Source: Io17-Chloro-G2 sp034420695 (GTDB lineage: Bacteria; Chloroflexota; Dehalococcoidia; Lucifugimonadales; UBA3495). From it: a DNA stretch of 64,000 bases. Below, piece after piece: positions 17,201-26,000 of the stretch. Position numbers and translations under genes: made by a program. The notes beneath the pieces are model-generated. The model was given only the letters and a program-made list of their open reading frames with translations, did no database searches and was not told the DNA's origin. The DNA lies in contig DAOULB010000055.1 of assembly GCA_034420695.1 (NCBI GenBank), forward strand, positions 18,611-82,610. The letters are read 5' to 3'. How positions within the stretch are numbered: position 1 is the stretch's first letter; each line of letters opens with the position of its first letter.

Positions 17201-19435
17201 ATGACTACTTACACGACCATAGGCCTAGCCAGTCCAAGACTGGACGGGCGGGAAAAAGTGACTGGAGAAGCCCTGTACACCGGTGATGTGACCCTGCCTG
17301 GAACCCTGTGGGGAGCAGCCCTCCGTAGTCCCTATCCCCACGCTCGAGTTGTCAACGTCGATGTTTCCCGGGCTCTGCAAGTGCCCGGCGTCCACACTGC
17401 GCTTACCGGGCAGGACGTGCGGGGCATCAGGTACGGGCGGCGGCTGTATGACGTGCCGATTCTGGCGGATGACAACGTCAGGTTTATCGGAGACCGGGTG
17501 GCTGCTGTTGCAGCGGTCGACCGGGAAACAGCGGAGGAAGCCCTGCTTCTAATCGATGTGGAGTACGAGGAACTGCCGACGGTCTACGACCCGCTGGAGG
17601 CCCTGAAAGAGGCGGCTCCGATTCTGCACCCGGAAGTCAACAGCTACGCCGGACTGCCCCGGCAACTGGAACAGCCCACTAACTGCTTTGCTCACGACAA
17701 TTGGAGCAAGGGCGACATCGAGCAGGGGTTTGCCGAGGCCGACATCGTGGTGGAGAACACTTTCGCCGTACCCCGACAGCATCAGGCCTACTTAGAGACC
17801 CACTCCTGCTTGGTGTGGATCGACGATGAGGGACGGGTGCAGATCTGGGCCTCCAGCAAGGTCCCCTACCCGGTGAAGCAGCAGTTGTCCAACGCTTTGG
17901 GGCTTCCTGAGGAGCGCATACGTATCAACCCGGTCAACATCGGAGGCGACTTCGGCGGTAAGGGCTCCCCTATGAATATCCCTCTAGCCTACTTCCTGGC
18001 GGTGCGCACCGGCAGGCCGGTAAAGATGGTTATGAACTACGCCGAGGAGTTCATAGCAGGAAATCCCAGGCACAGCGCCTTGGTGGAAATGAAGACCGGA
18101 GTCAAGGAAGACGGGACCATAGTGGCGCTGCAGGCAAGGGTGGTCTTCAACAGCGGAGCCTATGGGGGATTCAAGCCAGCGCCGGGAGTGAACTTGGGAG
18201 GGGCAGCCAAGGCCGCCGGTCCCTACAGGATTCCCAACGTGAAAGTCGACGCCCTTCAGGTGTATACCAACACTATCCCCGGAGGGTTCATGCGGGCCCC
18301 TGGGGAACCCCAGGCTGCTTTTGCAGGCGAATGTCAAATGGATGTGGTCGCCCAGAGACTGGGAATGGACCCGATGCAGTTCCGGATGAAAAACCTGCTG
18401 CAGGAAGGGGACGAAAACCCACTGGGGTCGGTGTATTCCGGCATCAAGGCCAGCGAGACCCTAGAAGCAGCGGTTTCCGCATCGGGTTATGGCGAGCCAA
18501 AGCCGGAGAACGTGGGGCGGGGGATAGCCATGGGGGACCGCCCGACCGCCGGCGGCGAGTCCCACGCCTCGGTCACCTTTGAGGCCGACGGCTCGATAGT
18601 GGTGCACACTTCCATATTCGAGCCGGGCACCGGCACCTACTCCCTGTTGCAAAAGATAGTGGCCGAGGAACTGGGAGCATCACTGGACCAAGTACAGATC
18701 GAGGTTTGGGATACCGACGGCGTGCCCTTCGACACCGGGGTGGGGGGCAGCCGGGTAACCCGGGTGGCGGGGCTGGCCGCCTATCAAGCCGCCGGAGATG
18801 CATCAGCCGAAGTGATCCGGATTGCTGCCGACCTGTGGGGTTGGCCGGAGGAACGGATAGTGTTGAGGGGAGGCCTGTTGGTGCGGCAGGACACCTCTGA
18901 GGAACGCCCTTGGGCCGAGGTTCTTCAGCAGTTGGGAAGGCCGGTGATCGGCCGGGGACACGTCCTGGACCCCAGCCCGGCCCCAACTACATCCTTCACC
19001 GTCCAAGTGGCCGAGGTTTCGGTGGACCCTGAGACCGGAGAGGTCAAGCTGCTCCGGTTCACGACGGCCCACGACGTTGGCACGGTCCTAAACCCGGTTG
19101 ACCATCAGGGCCAGATTGACGGAGCAGTAGTGCAGGGCTTCGGATATGCTTTAGCCGAAAACTTGGAGGTGGAAGAAGGAAGGGTAACCGTCCCCAACTT
19201 CGGCGAGTACAAGATATTCAACAGCCAGGATATCCCCGAGTTGCGGACCGTGCTGGTGCAGTCGGACAGCGGGCCAGGTCCATACAATGCCAGGGGAATC
19301 GGTGAAAACCCCAGCGGGGCCATTGCTCCGGCCATTGCCAACGCAGTGGCCGACGCCGTGGGAGTCCGGATAATGCAGTTGCCCATAACTGCCGAGAAAG
19401 TGAAGAGAGCTTTGACCCAAGGGGGGCATTCTTAG
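17201..19435 (+). CDS. xanthine dehydrogenase-family molybdopterin-binding subunit
   Basis: A 744-residue molybdenum hydroxylase large subunit (CoxL/XdhA-type). It has the N-terminal 'hammerhead' domain (SPRLDGREKVTGEALYTGD onward). Mo-cofactor loops such as NIGGDFGGKG and GGFMRAPGEPQ follow, then GVGGSRVTRVAG, and the catalytic Glu is in RGIGENPSGAIAPAIANAV near the C terminus. It would hydroxylate an aldehyde, purine or heteroaromatic substrate. The normal iron-sulfur and FAD partner subunits are not next to it. The ATG is preceded by GGAGAAAG. The next gene, a solute-binding lipoprotein, begins 90 bases downstream. Confidence 0.93.
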   Translation: MTTYTTIGLASPRLDGREKVTGEALYTGDVTLPGTLWGAALRSPYPHARVVNVDVSRALQVPGVHTALTGQDVRGIRYGRRLYDVPILADDNVRFIGDRVAAVAAVDRETAEEALLLIDVEYEELPTVYDPLEALKEAAPILHPEVNSYAGLPRQLEQPTNCFAHDNWSKGDIEQGFAEADIVVENTFAVPRQHQAYLETHSCLVWIDDEGRVQIWASSKVPYPVKQQLSNALGLPEERIRINPVNIGGDFGGKGSPMNIPLAYFLAVRTGRPVKMVMNYAEEFIAGNPRHSALVEMKTGVKEDGTIVALQARVVFNSGAYGGFKPAPGVNLGGAAKAAGPYRIPNVKVDALQVYTNTIPGGFMRAPGEPQAAFAGECQMDVVAQRLGMDPMQFRMKNLLQEGDENPLGSVYSGIKASETLEAAVSASGYGEPKPENVGRGIAMGDRPTAGGESHASVTFEADGSIVVHTSIFEPGTGTYSLLQKIVAEELGASLDQVQIEVWDTDGVPFDTGVGGSRVTRVAGLAAYQAAGDASAEVIRIAADLWGWPEERIVLRGGLLVRQDTSEERPWAEVLQQLGRPVIGRGHVLDPSPAPTTSFTVQVAEVSVDPETGEVKLLRFTTAHDVGTVLNPVDHQGQIDGAVVQGFGYALAENLEVEEGRVTVPNFGEYKIFNSQDIPELRTVLVQSDSGPGPYNARGIGENPSGAIAPAIANAVADAVGVRIMQLPITAEKVKRALTQGGHS

Positions 19436-19466
19436 TCCTCAGGCTCTTCTCAATAAGCTCTCAAAC

Positions 19467-19495
19467 TTGACACCCTCAACCTTCGGTTGTACCTT
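19467..19495 (+). promoter_or_regulatory. candidate sigma-70 promoter for solute-binding lipoprotein
   Basis: TTGACA at 19467-19472, a 17-base spacer, then TACCTT at 19490-19495, about 30 bases before the lipoprotein start codon. The -35 box is perfect, the -10 box is weak. Confidence 0.35.
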
Positions 19496-19525
19496 GGCGC
19501 ATATTATGTTGCATTGGAGTTTGGA

Positions 19526-21301
19526 ATGGTAAAACGACTCAGGTATTTGAAACCACACTGGCTGGCTGTGGCATTGGTCCTGGCCATCGCCGTGGCCTGC
19601 GGCGGCACCGCGGCTCCGGCGGAAGAGCAGCCGGAAACAATGATGGAAGCGGAAGCAACGGATACGCCGGCCCCAACCGCGGCACCCACAGAGGCCCCCA
19701 CAGTGGAACCCACGGCCATGGTTGTACCGGCCGGGACGGTCATGGAATTTCCACTTGTGCCGGACTGGGTAGCCCAAGGGAAGTACGGAAAGACCGTCAA
19801 CTTTGCCTGGCGGGGCAACCCGGGCCAGTGGGATATGCACTACTGCGCCAGCTTGTTCAGCTGCCTGATGCCCTCCCAGCCCCGCTTCAACCAGATTGTC
19901 GAATACGACCCGGTTGCGCCTACCGAGGTCATTTGTGACCTCTGCCAGAGCTGGGAGGTGAATGAGGACGGGACCGTTTACACCTTTAACCTCCAGGAAG
20001 CTACCAGCAGCGACGGCGTCCCATTCACCGCCCACGACGTGGCCTTCAGCCTGGACCGTATCACCGACCCGAACGCCATCCGCAGCCGGACCGGCAGCCT
20101 GAAGAATTTCTACGCGCCAGGAACGGCAAAGGTCTTGGACGACCAGACTATCGAAGTGCCCCTCCTGTTCCCCGCGGCCACCTTCCTGGCCAACCTGGCC
20201 CAGGACTACATGAAGATGTATCCCAAGCACAAGGCCGAGGGGCTGTCCCAGGAGGACGCCAACTGCTGTCCCGATAACCTGGTGGGCACCGGACCCTTCG
20301 TGTTCAAGTCGCTTGAAAAGAGCGTCTCATTCGAGTACGTGAAGAACGACAACTATTTCAAAGAGGGAAGGCCATTCTTTGACGGGTTCAAGGTATTCCT
20401 GATCAGCGACCTGTCCCAGGTCATTAACAGGCTCCAACTCGGCCAGCTTGACGCCACTTATGGCACGGGGGTCCCCTACCCGGTGGTAGACATGGAACAA
20501 CTGGAAAGGGAGACCAACGGTCAGATGAAAGCCCTCAACGTGGGCGGAGCCTTTTCAGGACTGATTCTACACATGAACCAACCGCCCTTTGACGATCCCA
20601 GGGTGCGCCGCGCTGCCTACCTGGCCTTGGACCGGCAGGTGTTCCTGGACACCGTCTGGGACGGACTGGGCCAGCCTGGTACATTCGTGAATTACGGATA
20701 CGTAGAGACGGCGGATAACCTGTCAACCGAGCCGGGGTGGCAGCTGCCCAAGGAACAGGATCTCGTCGAAGCCAGGCGTTTGCTGACGGAAGCGGGTTAC
20801 CCGGATGGATTCAAGGGTACGATGAATTCCGGGAGCTCTCGCCACGGCATAAGCCAAGCCTCAATCGCCACTGAGCAACTGCGGGCCATCGGGCTGGACT
20901 TCACCATCGAGTCGGTGGACACGGCCACTTACCACGTCCGGACCCGGGAGGGTTCCCACAACGTCACCAGCGTCATTTCCGCGGTCATCATCCCAGACCC
21001 GTCAGATCTGCTCGCCCAGGTCTTTAGCTTGGGAATCGAGAAGAACCCAGACGAATGGACCACTCCACGGTTTGCCGAATTGATAGTGGCCCAGGAACGG
21101 GAGTTGGACCCGGACAAGCGCCGGGCCCTGTATGCCGAGATGGTGGAGATACTACGGCAGGGCGAAAGCCACTGGGTACCTCTGGCTTTCATGACCAACG
21201 GGGGAGCCTATAGCTGCCACATCCAAAACGTGGTGGCACCTCCCACCATCCAGATCGCCCACAAGTGGGAGCACACTTGGTGGGACCCGGACGCCTGCTA
21301 G
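19526..21301 (+). CDS. ABC transporter substrate-binding lipoprotein, family 5 (peptide/nickel/opine type)
   Basis: A 591-residue extracytoplasmic solute-binding protein. The signal peptide ends in the lipobox LAIAVAC with Cys25, followed by a Pro/Thr/Glu-rich linker (about 25-70) typical of Chloroflexota lipoproteins. Family 5 features follow: WEVNEDGTVYTFNLQEAT, FTAHDVAFSLDRI, GTGPFVFKS and DPRVRRAAYLALDRQ. I choose ATG 19526, which has GGAGTTT upstream and opens the signal peptide directly; an earlier in-frame ATG at 19487 would spoil it. The ligand may be a peptide or other organic molecule. No permease or ATPase genes are next to it, but an amidase follows after a terminator. Confidence 0.93.
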   Translation: MVKRLRYLKPHWLAVALVLAIAVACGGTAAPAEEQPETMMEAEATDTPAPTAAPTEAPTVEPTAMVVPAGTVMEFPLVPDWVAQGKYGKTVNFAWRGNPGQWDMHYCASLFSCLMPSQPRFNQIVEYDPVAPTEVICDLCQSWEVNEDGTVYTFNLQEATSSDGVPFTAHDVAFSLDRITDPNAIRSRTGSLKNFYAPGTAKVLDDQTIEVPLLFPAATFLANLAQDYMKMYPKHKAEGLSQEDANCCPDNLVGTGPFVFKSLEKSVSFEYVKNDNYFKEGRPFFDGFKVFLISDLSQVINRLQLGQLDATYGTGVPYPVVDMEQLERETNGQMKALNVGGAFSGLILHMNQPPFDDPRVRRAAYLALDRQVFLDTVWDGLGQPGTFVNYGYVETADNLSTEPGWQLPKEQDLVEARRLLTEAGYPDGFKGTMNSGSSRHGISQASIATEQLRAIGLDFTIESVDTATYHVRTREGSHNVTSVISAVIIPDPSDLLAQVFSLGIEKNPDEWTTPRFAELIVAQERELDPDKRRALYAEMVEILRQGESHWVPLAFMTNGGAYSCHIQNVVAPPTIQIAHKWEHTWWDPDAC

Positions 21302-21341
21302 AGCAGCCGGCCCTATCCAACAAGAACCCCAGGCACAGACA

Positions 21342-21386
21342 GAGGCTGCCGTCAGCAGGACCGTTGACGGCAGCCTCTTGGTTTGT
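21342..21386 (+). terminator. intrinsic terminator
   Basis: A perfect 13-bp stem, GAGGCTGCCGTCA (21342-21354) with TGACGGCAGCCTC (21365-21377), followed by TTGGTTTGT. It ends the solute-binding lipoprotein gene and lies 22 bases before the amidase start. Confidence 0.85.
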
Positions 21387-21407
21387 GGACCAAGAGGAGG
21401 AACTGCA

Positions 21408-22832
21408 ATGGAACAGCCGTCGATTGCCCTGCTGACCGTAGCGGAACTGGCCAGGCTCATCGAGACCATGGAAGTATCCCCGGTAGAGGTGATCCAGGCC
21501 TACCTAGACCGCATCGACGGGCTCAACGCAAGCCTGAACGCCTACATCACGGTGTGCCGGGACGAGGCTCTGACGGCGGCACGGGAGGCGGAGCAGGCCA
21601 TAGTGAGAGGAGAATACCTCGGCCCGATGCACGGGATACCGGTGGGGGTGAAGGACCAGGTCAAGACCAAGGGAGTGCTGACGACCTGGGGTTCGAGGAT
21701 CCTGGAGGACTACGTTCCCGACGAGGACGCCACGGTGATCGCCAACCTGAAGCAGGCCGGAGCGATTCTGCTGGGCAAGCACAACATGAGCGGGTTCGCC
21801 ATGGGCGACGGCTCGGACCACCCCTTCGGCACACCCCGCAACCCGTGGTCGCTGGAGCACAGCCCCGGCGGCACCAGCAGCGGGTCCGGAATTTCCACGG
21901 CGGCGTCGCTCAGCGCCACGTCGTTGGGGGAGGACACCACCGGTTCAATCCGGGGGCCGGCTTCATTCTGCGGAGTTGTGGGCCTGCGGCCCAGCTACGG
22001 GCGGGTGAGCCGCTACGGTGTGCTGGGCACGGTCTGGTCGATGGATACCATCGGACCCATCGCCAAGACCGTGGAGGACTGCGCCATCACCTTCGGCGCC
22101 ATCGCCGGGCATGACCCGAAGGACCGGCACACTTGGGATACACCGGCGCCGGACTACCGGGGAGCCTTGGACGGCGACGTGCGGGGGATGAAGGTCGGCG
22201 TCATCAAGGAGCGGGCCAACCACCCCGACGTGGAGCCGGAAATCCAGGCGGCGGTCAACGGGGCCATTGCAGTGCTGGAGGGCTTGGGAGCCACGGTGGA
22301 GGAGGTATCGATTCCGCTCATCGACGACAGCACGGTAATCTTCCAGGCCATCTCCCGAATGGAGGCGGCCAACGTACACCGGCACTGGATCCGGGAGCGG
22401 CTGCAGGACTTCCCCCACGGCATCCGGGTGCGGCACCTGTGGGGCAGCATCCTGCCGGCCCAGGCCTACTACAAGGGTCTGAAGCTGCGGGCGTTGCTAC
22501 GGGAGCAGACCCTGGGGGTCTTAGGCCAAGTGGACGTGCTGGCGTTGCCCACCTCCTGCGTGCCCGCCCCAAGAATTGAGACCGGGGCCGCCAGGCCGGT
22601 GACCAAGGAGTCGGTGAAGGCCGGGTTCTTCGGCCGCAACAGCTTTACCTCGACGGCCAACGTGTGCAACATCCCGGCGATGTCGGTGCCCTGCGGGTTC
22701 ACGTCGGGGGAGCCGGCCCTGCCCATCGGGCTGCAGCTATTCGGCCGGCCCTTCGGGGAGGCCACGATGATGAAGGTGGCCCACGCCTACGAGCAGCAGA
22801 CGGACTGGCACACCCGGAGGCCGCCGGTGTAG
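21408..22832 (+). CDS. amidase (amidase signature family)
   Basis: A 474-residue amidase-signature enzyme. The Ser-cisSer-Lys triad is visible: Lys82 in GIPVGVKDQ, the Gly/Ser-rich loop SPGGTSSGSG (152-161) with the cis-Ser, and the nucleophile Ser180 in EDTTGSIRGPA. It hydrolyses an amide; relatives range from GatA to generic amidases. The absence of gatB/gatC and the C-terminal length argue for a catabolic amidase. The start at 21408 has GAGGAGGAAC upstream; an in-frame ATG at 21378 lies in the terminator and is rejected. The short gap to the convergent monooxygenase (22833-22922) contains nothing notable. Confidence 0.93.
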   Translation: MEQPSIALLTVAELARLIETMEVSPVEVIQAYLDRIDGLNASLNAYITVCRDEALTAAREAEQAIVRGEYLGPMHGIPVGVKDQVKTKGVLTTWGSRILEDYVPDEDATVIANLKQAGAILLGKHNMSGFAMGDGSDHPFGTPRNPWSLEHSPGGTSSGSGISTAASLSATSLGEDTTGSIRGPASFCGVVGLRPSYGRVSRYGVLGTVWSMDTIGPIAKTVEDCAITFGAIAGHDPKDRHTWDTPAPDYRGALDGDVRGMKVGVIKERANHPDVEPEIQAAVNGAIAVLEGLGATVEEVSIPLIDDSTVIFQAISRMEAANVHRHWIRERLQDFPHGIRVRHLWGSILPAQAYYKGLKLRALLREQTLGVLGQVDVLALPTSCVPAPRIETGAARPVTKESVKAGFFGRNSFTSTANVCNIPAMSVPCGFTSGEPALPIGLQLFGRPFGEATMMKVAHAYEQQTDWHTRRPPV

Positions 22833-22922
22833 GGGCGGTCAGGGAACCCGGTCTTCCCGACTGTGTCCCAAGCGGCGCTACTCCGAAGGTTGCCGTTTCA
22901 GATGCAGCCGTCAGGCGGGGGG

Positions 22923-23810
22923 TTAGGGGGCTACTTCTTTGAGGCGGCGCATGGCGTCGATGTGCTGGTCCGGGGAGAGGTCGCCGCCGCCGGTGCCAGC
23001 GGAGATGTGGGTGGCGCCGACGGTCTCCCAAGCCTTGAGCTCGGCGAGCCAGTCCTCGGGGCTGGTTCCCGCCAAGCGGACACGGCCTTCCAAGCCCACG
23101 GCGGTGGCGGGCCGCAGGGCTTCTTGAGCGTAGGCCCGCACCCTGGCGATGGCGGCGGCTCCGCCCTCGTGGTCCGGCCCGAACATGGGGAACCAGCCGT
23201 CGGACAGGCGGCCGATGCGCCGGAGCACAGGCTCGGAGGGGATGGGCGAGGGGTTGGAGCCGGCGCCCATCCACAGGGGAATGGGTCGCTGGACGGGCAA
23301 GGGGTTGATGCCAGCGTCGGTAATGCGGTGCCACCGGCCTTGGAAGTTGACGACTTCCTGGGTCCAGAGGGCACGGAGCACCTCGATCTGCTCCTCGTAG
23401 CGGCGTCCCCGGTTGTGGAAGTCTTCGCCCAAGGCCTCGTACTCCACCGGGTTCCACCCGACGCCCAAGCCCAAGCGCAGCCTGCCGCCGCTAAGGAGGT
23501 CGACCTCGGCGGCCTGCTTGGCCACCAAGGCGGTCTGGCGCTGGGGCAGGATGAGGATGCCGGTGACCAAGTTGATCCTGCTGGTGACGGCGGCCAAGTA
23601 GCCCATGAAGGTCAGGGGCTCGTGGAGGTAGCTGTGCTGGGTGTAGGGGAACCTGGGGACCTCGGGGTGCTGCTCCGGGTCGGCGCCCAGCACGTGGTCG
23701 AGGATGCGCAGGTGGGTATAACCCAAGTCCTCGGCGGCTTGGACAAAGTCCTTGACGGCGGCGAAATCGGCACCGAACTCCACTACGGGGAGAGTCACTC
23801 CCAGTTCCAA
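22923..23810 (-). CDS. LLM-class F420-dependent oxidoreductase
   Basis: A 295-residue luciferase-like TIM-barrel enzyme, probably F420-dependent (TIGR03619-like). It opens with MELGVTLPVVEFGAD, contains GYTHLRILDHVLG in strand 2-3, KQAAEVDLLSGGRLRLGLGVGWNPVEYEALG (the family's central signature), and PLPVQRPIPLWMGAGS. No transport or regulatory partner is adjacent. A long dispersed repeat (23842-23940) lies just upstream of the gene, so its promoter would have to be inside or across the repeat. The substrate is unknown. Confidence 0.9.
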   Translation of the reverse strand: MELGVTLPVVEFGADFAAVKDFVQAAEDLGYTHLRILDHVLGADPEQHPEVPRFPYTQHSYLHEPLTFMGYLAAVTSRINLVTGILILPQRQTALVAKQAAEVDLLSGGRLRLGLGVGWNPVEYEALGEDFHNRGRRYEEQIEVLRALWTQEVVNFQGRWHRITDAGINPLPVQRPIPLWMGAGSNPSPIPSEPVLRRIGRLSDGWFPMFGPDHEGGAAAIARVRAYAQEALRPATAVGLEGRVRLAGTSPEDWLAELKAWETVGATHISAGTGGGDLSPDQHIDAMRRLKEVAP

Positions 23811-23841
23811 GACGAACCCCCTGTCATTTCATCTGCATTAG

Positions 23842-23940
23842 TAGTCCAACATCTCTGGACTGATGGTTAGTCCTACGGCGGCAGAGCGGGTTTGAAACCC
23901 GCCCCTACGCTAGCCTTCAATACTAAGGTGTCGGTCTACC
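23842..23940. repeat. dispersed palindromic repeat, long copy 2
   Basis: A roughly 100-bp copy beginning AGTCCAACAT, with the small hairpin AGTCC...GGACT, then GGTTAGTCCTACGG, the palindromic core with GCGGGTTTGAAACCCGC, and a tail ending AAGGTGTCGGTCTACC. It aligns end to end with 24682-24780 and 57265-57361, and its right part aligns with 31882-31957. Confidence 0.92.
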
Positions 23941-23988
23941 GGGCTGGCGCCGGGCCAGCACCAGGTCGGCACAGGGCCGGCGGCGGGT

Positions 23989-24510
23989 CTAGCGTGCGGC
24001 GGCGACGGGCTGATCCTGACTACTGGGCCCCGCGAGCAAGTGGTCCCAGGGGCCAGGGAAGCGGCCCTTGGCGATGCCGCCGTCGTCGGTGAAGAGCTTC
24101 TCCTGCCTGGGCCACTCGGAGCGGGGGAGCTCGTAAGAGACTTCCACGCCGTTGCCGTCGGGGTCCCGGAGGTAGATGCCGATGGACACGCCGTGGTCGG
24201 ACACCCGCTCGATGGGGATGTCGAGGTCCACGATGCGCTGGTAAACGTCCTTGAGGTCGTCGAGGGTGTGCATCATCCAGGCCATGTGGTTCAGGCCGAC
24301 TTGGCCCTTGGCGGGGCCGACGGCCTCGTCGCCCAACTGGATGAGGGCGATCTCGTGGGACTGCTCGATGTCGGCGGACATGAAGACCGCGTTACCGGGA
24401 CGATGGTCGTAGGTATGGAGGTCGAGCAGGTCTTGATACCACTTCCGGGAACGCTGGATGTCCCGGACGAAGATGTTAACGTGGCCAAGGTATTTCGGGC
24501 GATGGCTCAT
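23989..24510 (-). CDS. VOC family protein, catechol-2,3-dioxygenase-like
   Basis: A 173-residue VOC protein resembling type I extradiol dioxygenases. It begins with YLGHVNIFVRDIQRSRKWYQDLLDL (first metal His and typical helix), has GLNHMAWMMHTLDDLKD (second His), and ends its core with DPDGNGVEVSYE (Glu ligand). A tail of about 35 residues rich in Trp, Gly and Pro follows. The fold and three ligands suggest an iron-dependent dioxygenase or lyase; the substrate is not known. ATG at 24510 is preceded by GGGAGGAGAAAT. It is flanked by two long copies of the dispersed repeat. Confidence 0.88.
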   Translation of the reverse strand: MSHRPKYLGHVNIFVRDIQRSRKWYQDLLDLHTYDHRPGNAVFMSADIEQSHEIALIQLGDEAVGPAKGQVGLNHMAWMMHTLDDLKDVYQRIVDLDIPIERVSDHGVSIGIYLRDPDGNGVEVSYELPRSEWPRQEKLFTDDGGIAKGRFPGPWDHLLAGPSSQDQPVAAAR

Positions 24511-24681
24511 ATTTCTCCTCCCGCCGGTGAAGCTGAGACAGGCAAGAACGCCATTTGGACTGTGGGCTCACACTAACATGGCCGGGGCCCAGGCGCAAGA
24601 AGAATTGGATGCCCTGGAGGGCGCTGTCCGCTCCCGGCGCCTCTTCCAGAGGGAGAGGGGTAAACGGCGGGAGATGCCTGG

Positions 24682-24780
24682 CAGTCCAACATATTTGGGC
24701 TGATGGTTAGTCCTACGGCGGCAGGGCGGGTTTGAAACCCGCCCCTACGTCAGCCTCCAATACCAAGGCCCCGGTCTGCT
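24682..24780. repeat. dispersed palindromic repeat, long copy 3
   Basis: Full-length copy with the same limits as 23842-23940. Its right end touches the stop codon of the minus-strand 110-residue gene (24779-24781), which is also the boundary of the 886-bp unit. The central core is GCGGGTTTGAAACCCGC. Confidence 0.92.
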
Positions 24781-25111
24781 AGGCGTCCAGGGCGAGGATG
24801 GCGTTGTAGGGGAAGTCCCGGGCGCAGGGGAGCAGCCGGTAGAGAAGCTTCTGGGCTTCGGGGGCGGTGTTCTTGTTCCGGCACTCTTCCAGGTACTTGA
24901 CGGCGCCCATGTGGGAGGTCAGCTTGACGCCGGCGGCGGCGACCTTGCTGGGGAAGGTGTGGGGTTCGGGCACGGGCTGGCTGCCGGCCAGGGCGATGCC
25001 CCACTTGAGGGCAAATTCACAGACCAAGCGGTGGAGTTCGATAACGGTCAACTCCAGGACCATCTTGCTGCGAAGGGCGTCGATGCGGCGGCGTATTTCA
25101 TTGAGGTGCAT
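24779..25111 (-). CDS. uncharacterised 110-aa protein of duplicated unit (copy B)
   Basis: A near-identical copy of the 7563-7895 gene product: 107 of 110 residues agree by my comparison. It keeps the same AAGGAG site and the same start and stop. The nucleotide copies also differ at silent positions, so selection on the protein is plausible. Function unknown; see the entry for copy A. It is followed directly by a dispersed palindromic repeat, which could act as its terminator. Confidence 0.75.
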   Translation of the reverse strand: MHLNEIRRRIDALRSKMVLELTVIELHRLVCEFALKWGIALAGSQPVPEPHTFPSKVAAAGVKLTSHMGAVKYLEECRNKNTAPEAQKLLYRLLPCARDFPYNAILALDA

Positions 25112-25277
25112 GGCGCGATGTTCTCCTTTATGAGTTCGTGAGTGGACTTGCCGGGTGCGACGATAGGCAGAGCTTACTCCGGAGGAGGACCGGGGCCGGA
25201 AATTAAAATTTCCCTCTCATTTCCTCTCATTTCCTCCCATTTTGGCGGCCGGGTGGGATCGGGGGAGGCCGCGGGCT

Positions 25278-25310
25278 CCGGCCCAAGCATGGGGCCGGAT
25301 TTTTTATTTT
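25278..25310 (+). terminator. antisense intrinsic terminator in unit B leader
   Basis: CCGGCCC (25278-25284) and GGGCCGG (25292-25298) form a stem followed by ATTTTTTATTTT. It opposes the direction of the 110-residue gene, exactly like its counterpart in copy A. Confidence 0.75.
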
Positions 25311-25820
25311 CCCCGCCAATTTCCGCCGTTTCCCACCATTTTGCGGGCCTGAAGGGACAGTGCCGGTCTTGAACCTCTGGGCAGAGCCGAGGGCCAAAAG
25401 TTTTGAGTTCCCCACCATTTCCCGCCGTTTTCCACCACTTTGGGGGTTTGGAGGGGCCGGCGAAGTCCGGGGAGAGTTGAGCACCGAGTTGGAGGAACTT
25501 GAGCTTGAAAGGGTTTCCTTGGGTCCGACTGGTGGGCATTGGACTCCTGGTGGCATCAGTGGCCGGCTGGACTGGGGCACGACGGCGGCGGACCTCGTGA
25601 TGCCCTGAGATTCATGCTAGAGAGCTGCAATCCTGGATGGCAAGCGTCGAGTGTCAGTAAATGGGGGGGTGTTTGGAGATTGGCGGTTGTTTGGTCGGGC
25701 CTGCCACTCTGGTTCGGAGCACCGAGGGCTTGCCGCTTGATTTGCCCGAAGATGGAAGGAACCTGGCGTGGGATAGTTTTCAAGAAGACAAGGCGGGGCC
25801 GTAAAGTTGTAAAATAGAAA

Positions 25821-25877
25821 AGGCGCCGGAAGAACTATTCCGGCTAGCCTCTCCAATACCTGGGGGAAAGGGCGCCT
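25821..25877. other. nested hairpin before tRNA-Lys
   Basis: Outer stem AGGCG (25821-25825)/CGCCT (25873-25877) encloses CCGGAA (25826-25831)/TTCCGG (25838-25843) and a single-stranded middle. The stretch 25662-25926 has no gene. The element starts about 105 bases upstream of tRNA-Lys and is followed by G-rich runs. Role unknown: a terminator without T-run, a leader RNA, or chance. Confidence 0.3.
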
Positions 25878-25926
25878 CCCACCGGTTGGGGGAGGGCGGC
25901 AGGATTCCCGGGGCGTCACCGCACAG

Positions 25927-26000
25927 GGGCCGTTAGCTCAGCTAGGCAGAGCACCGGACTTTTAATCCGGGTGTCGTGGGTTCGATTCCCACACGGCCCA
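25927..26000 (+). tRNA. tRNA-Lys (anticodon TTT)
   Basis: Cloverleaf with acceptor GGGCCGT/ACGGCCC, D arm GCTC...GAGC, anticodon stem CCGGA/TCCGG with loop CTTTTAA (anticodon TTT), and T loop TTCGATT. The discriminator is A and CCA is not encoded. The AT-richer island with the restriction-modification genes begins directly after its 3' end, a frequent integration position. Confidence 0.96.

Larger units (their letters stand above)
24776..25661 (-). repeat. 886-bp duplicated unit, copy B (inverted)
   Basis: The reverse complement matches 7013-7898. Leader modules with TTTCCGCC/TTTCCCACC pyrimidine repeats (as seen on the plus strand), hairpins and A/T tracts are all conserved, with scattered substitutions mostly in the outermost 100 bases. 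The gene-proximal 60 bases and the gene itself are the best conserved. On the left it abuts a dispersed palindromic repeat; on the right it is followed by unrelated sequence before tRNA-Lys. Confidence 0.92.
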
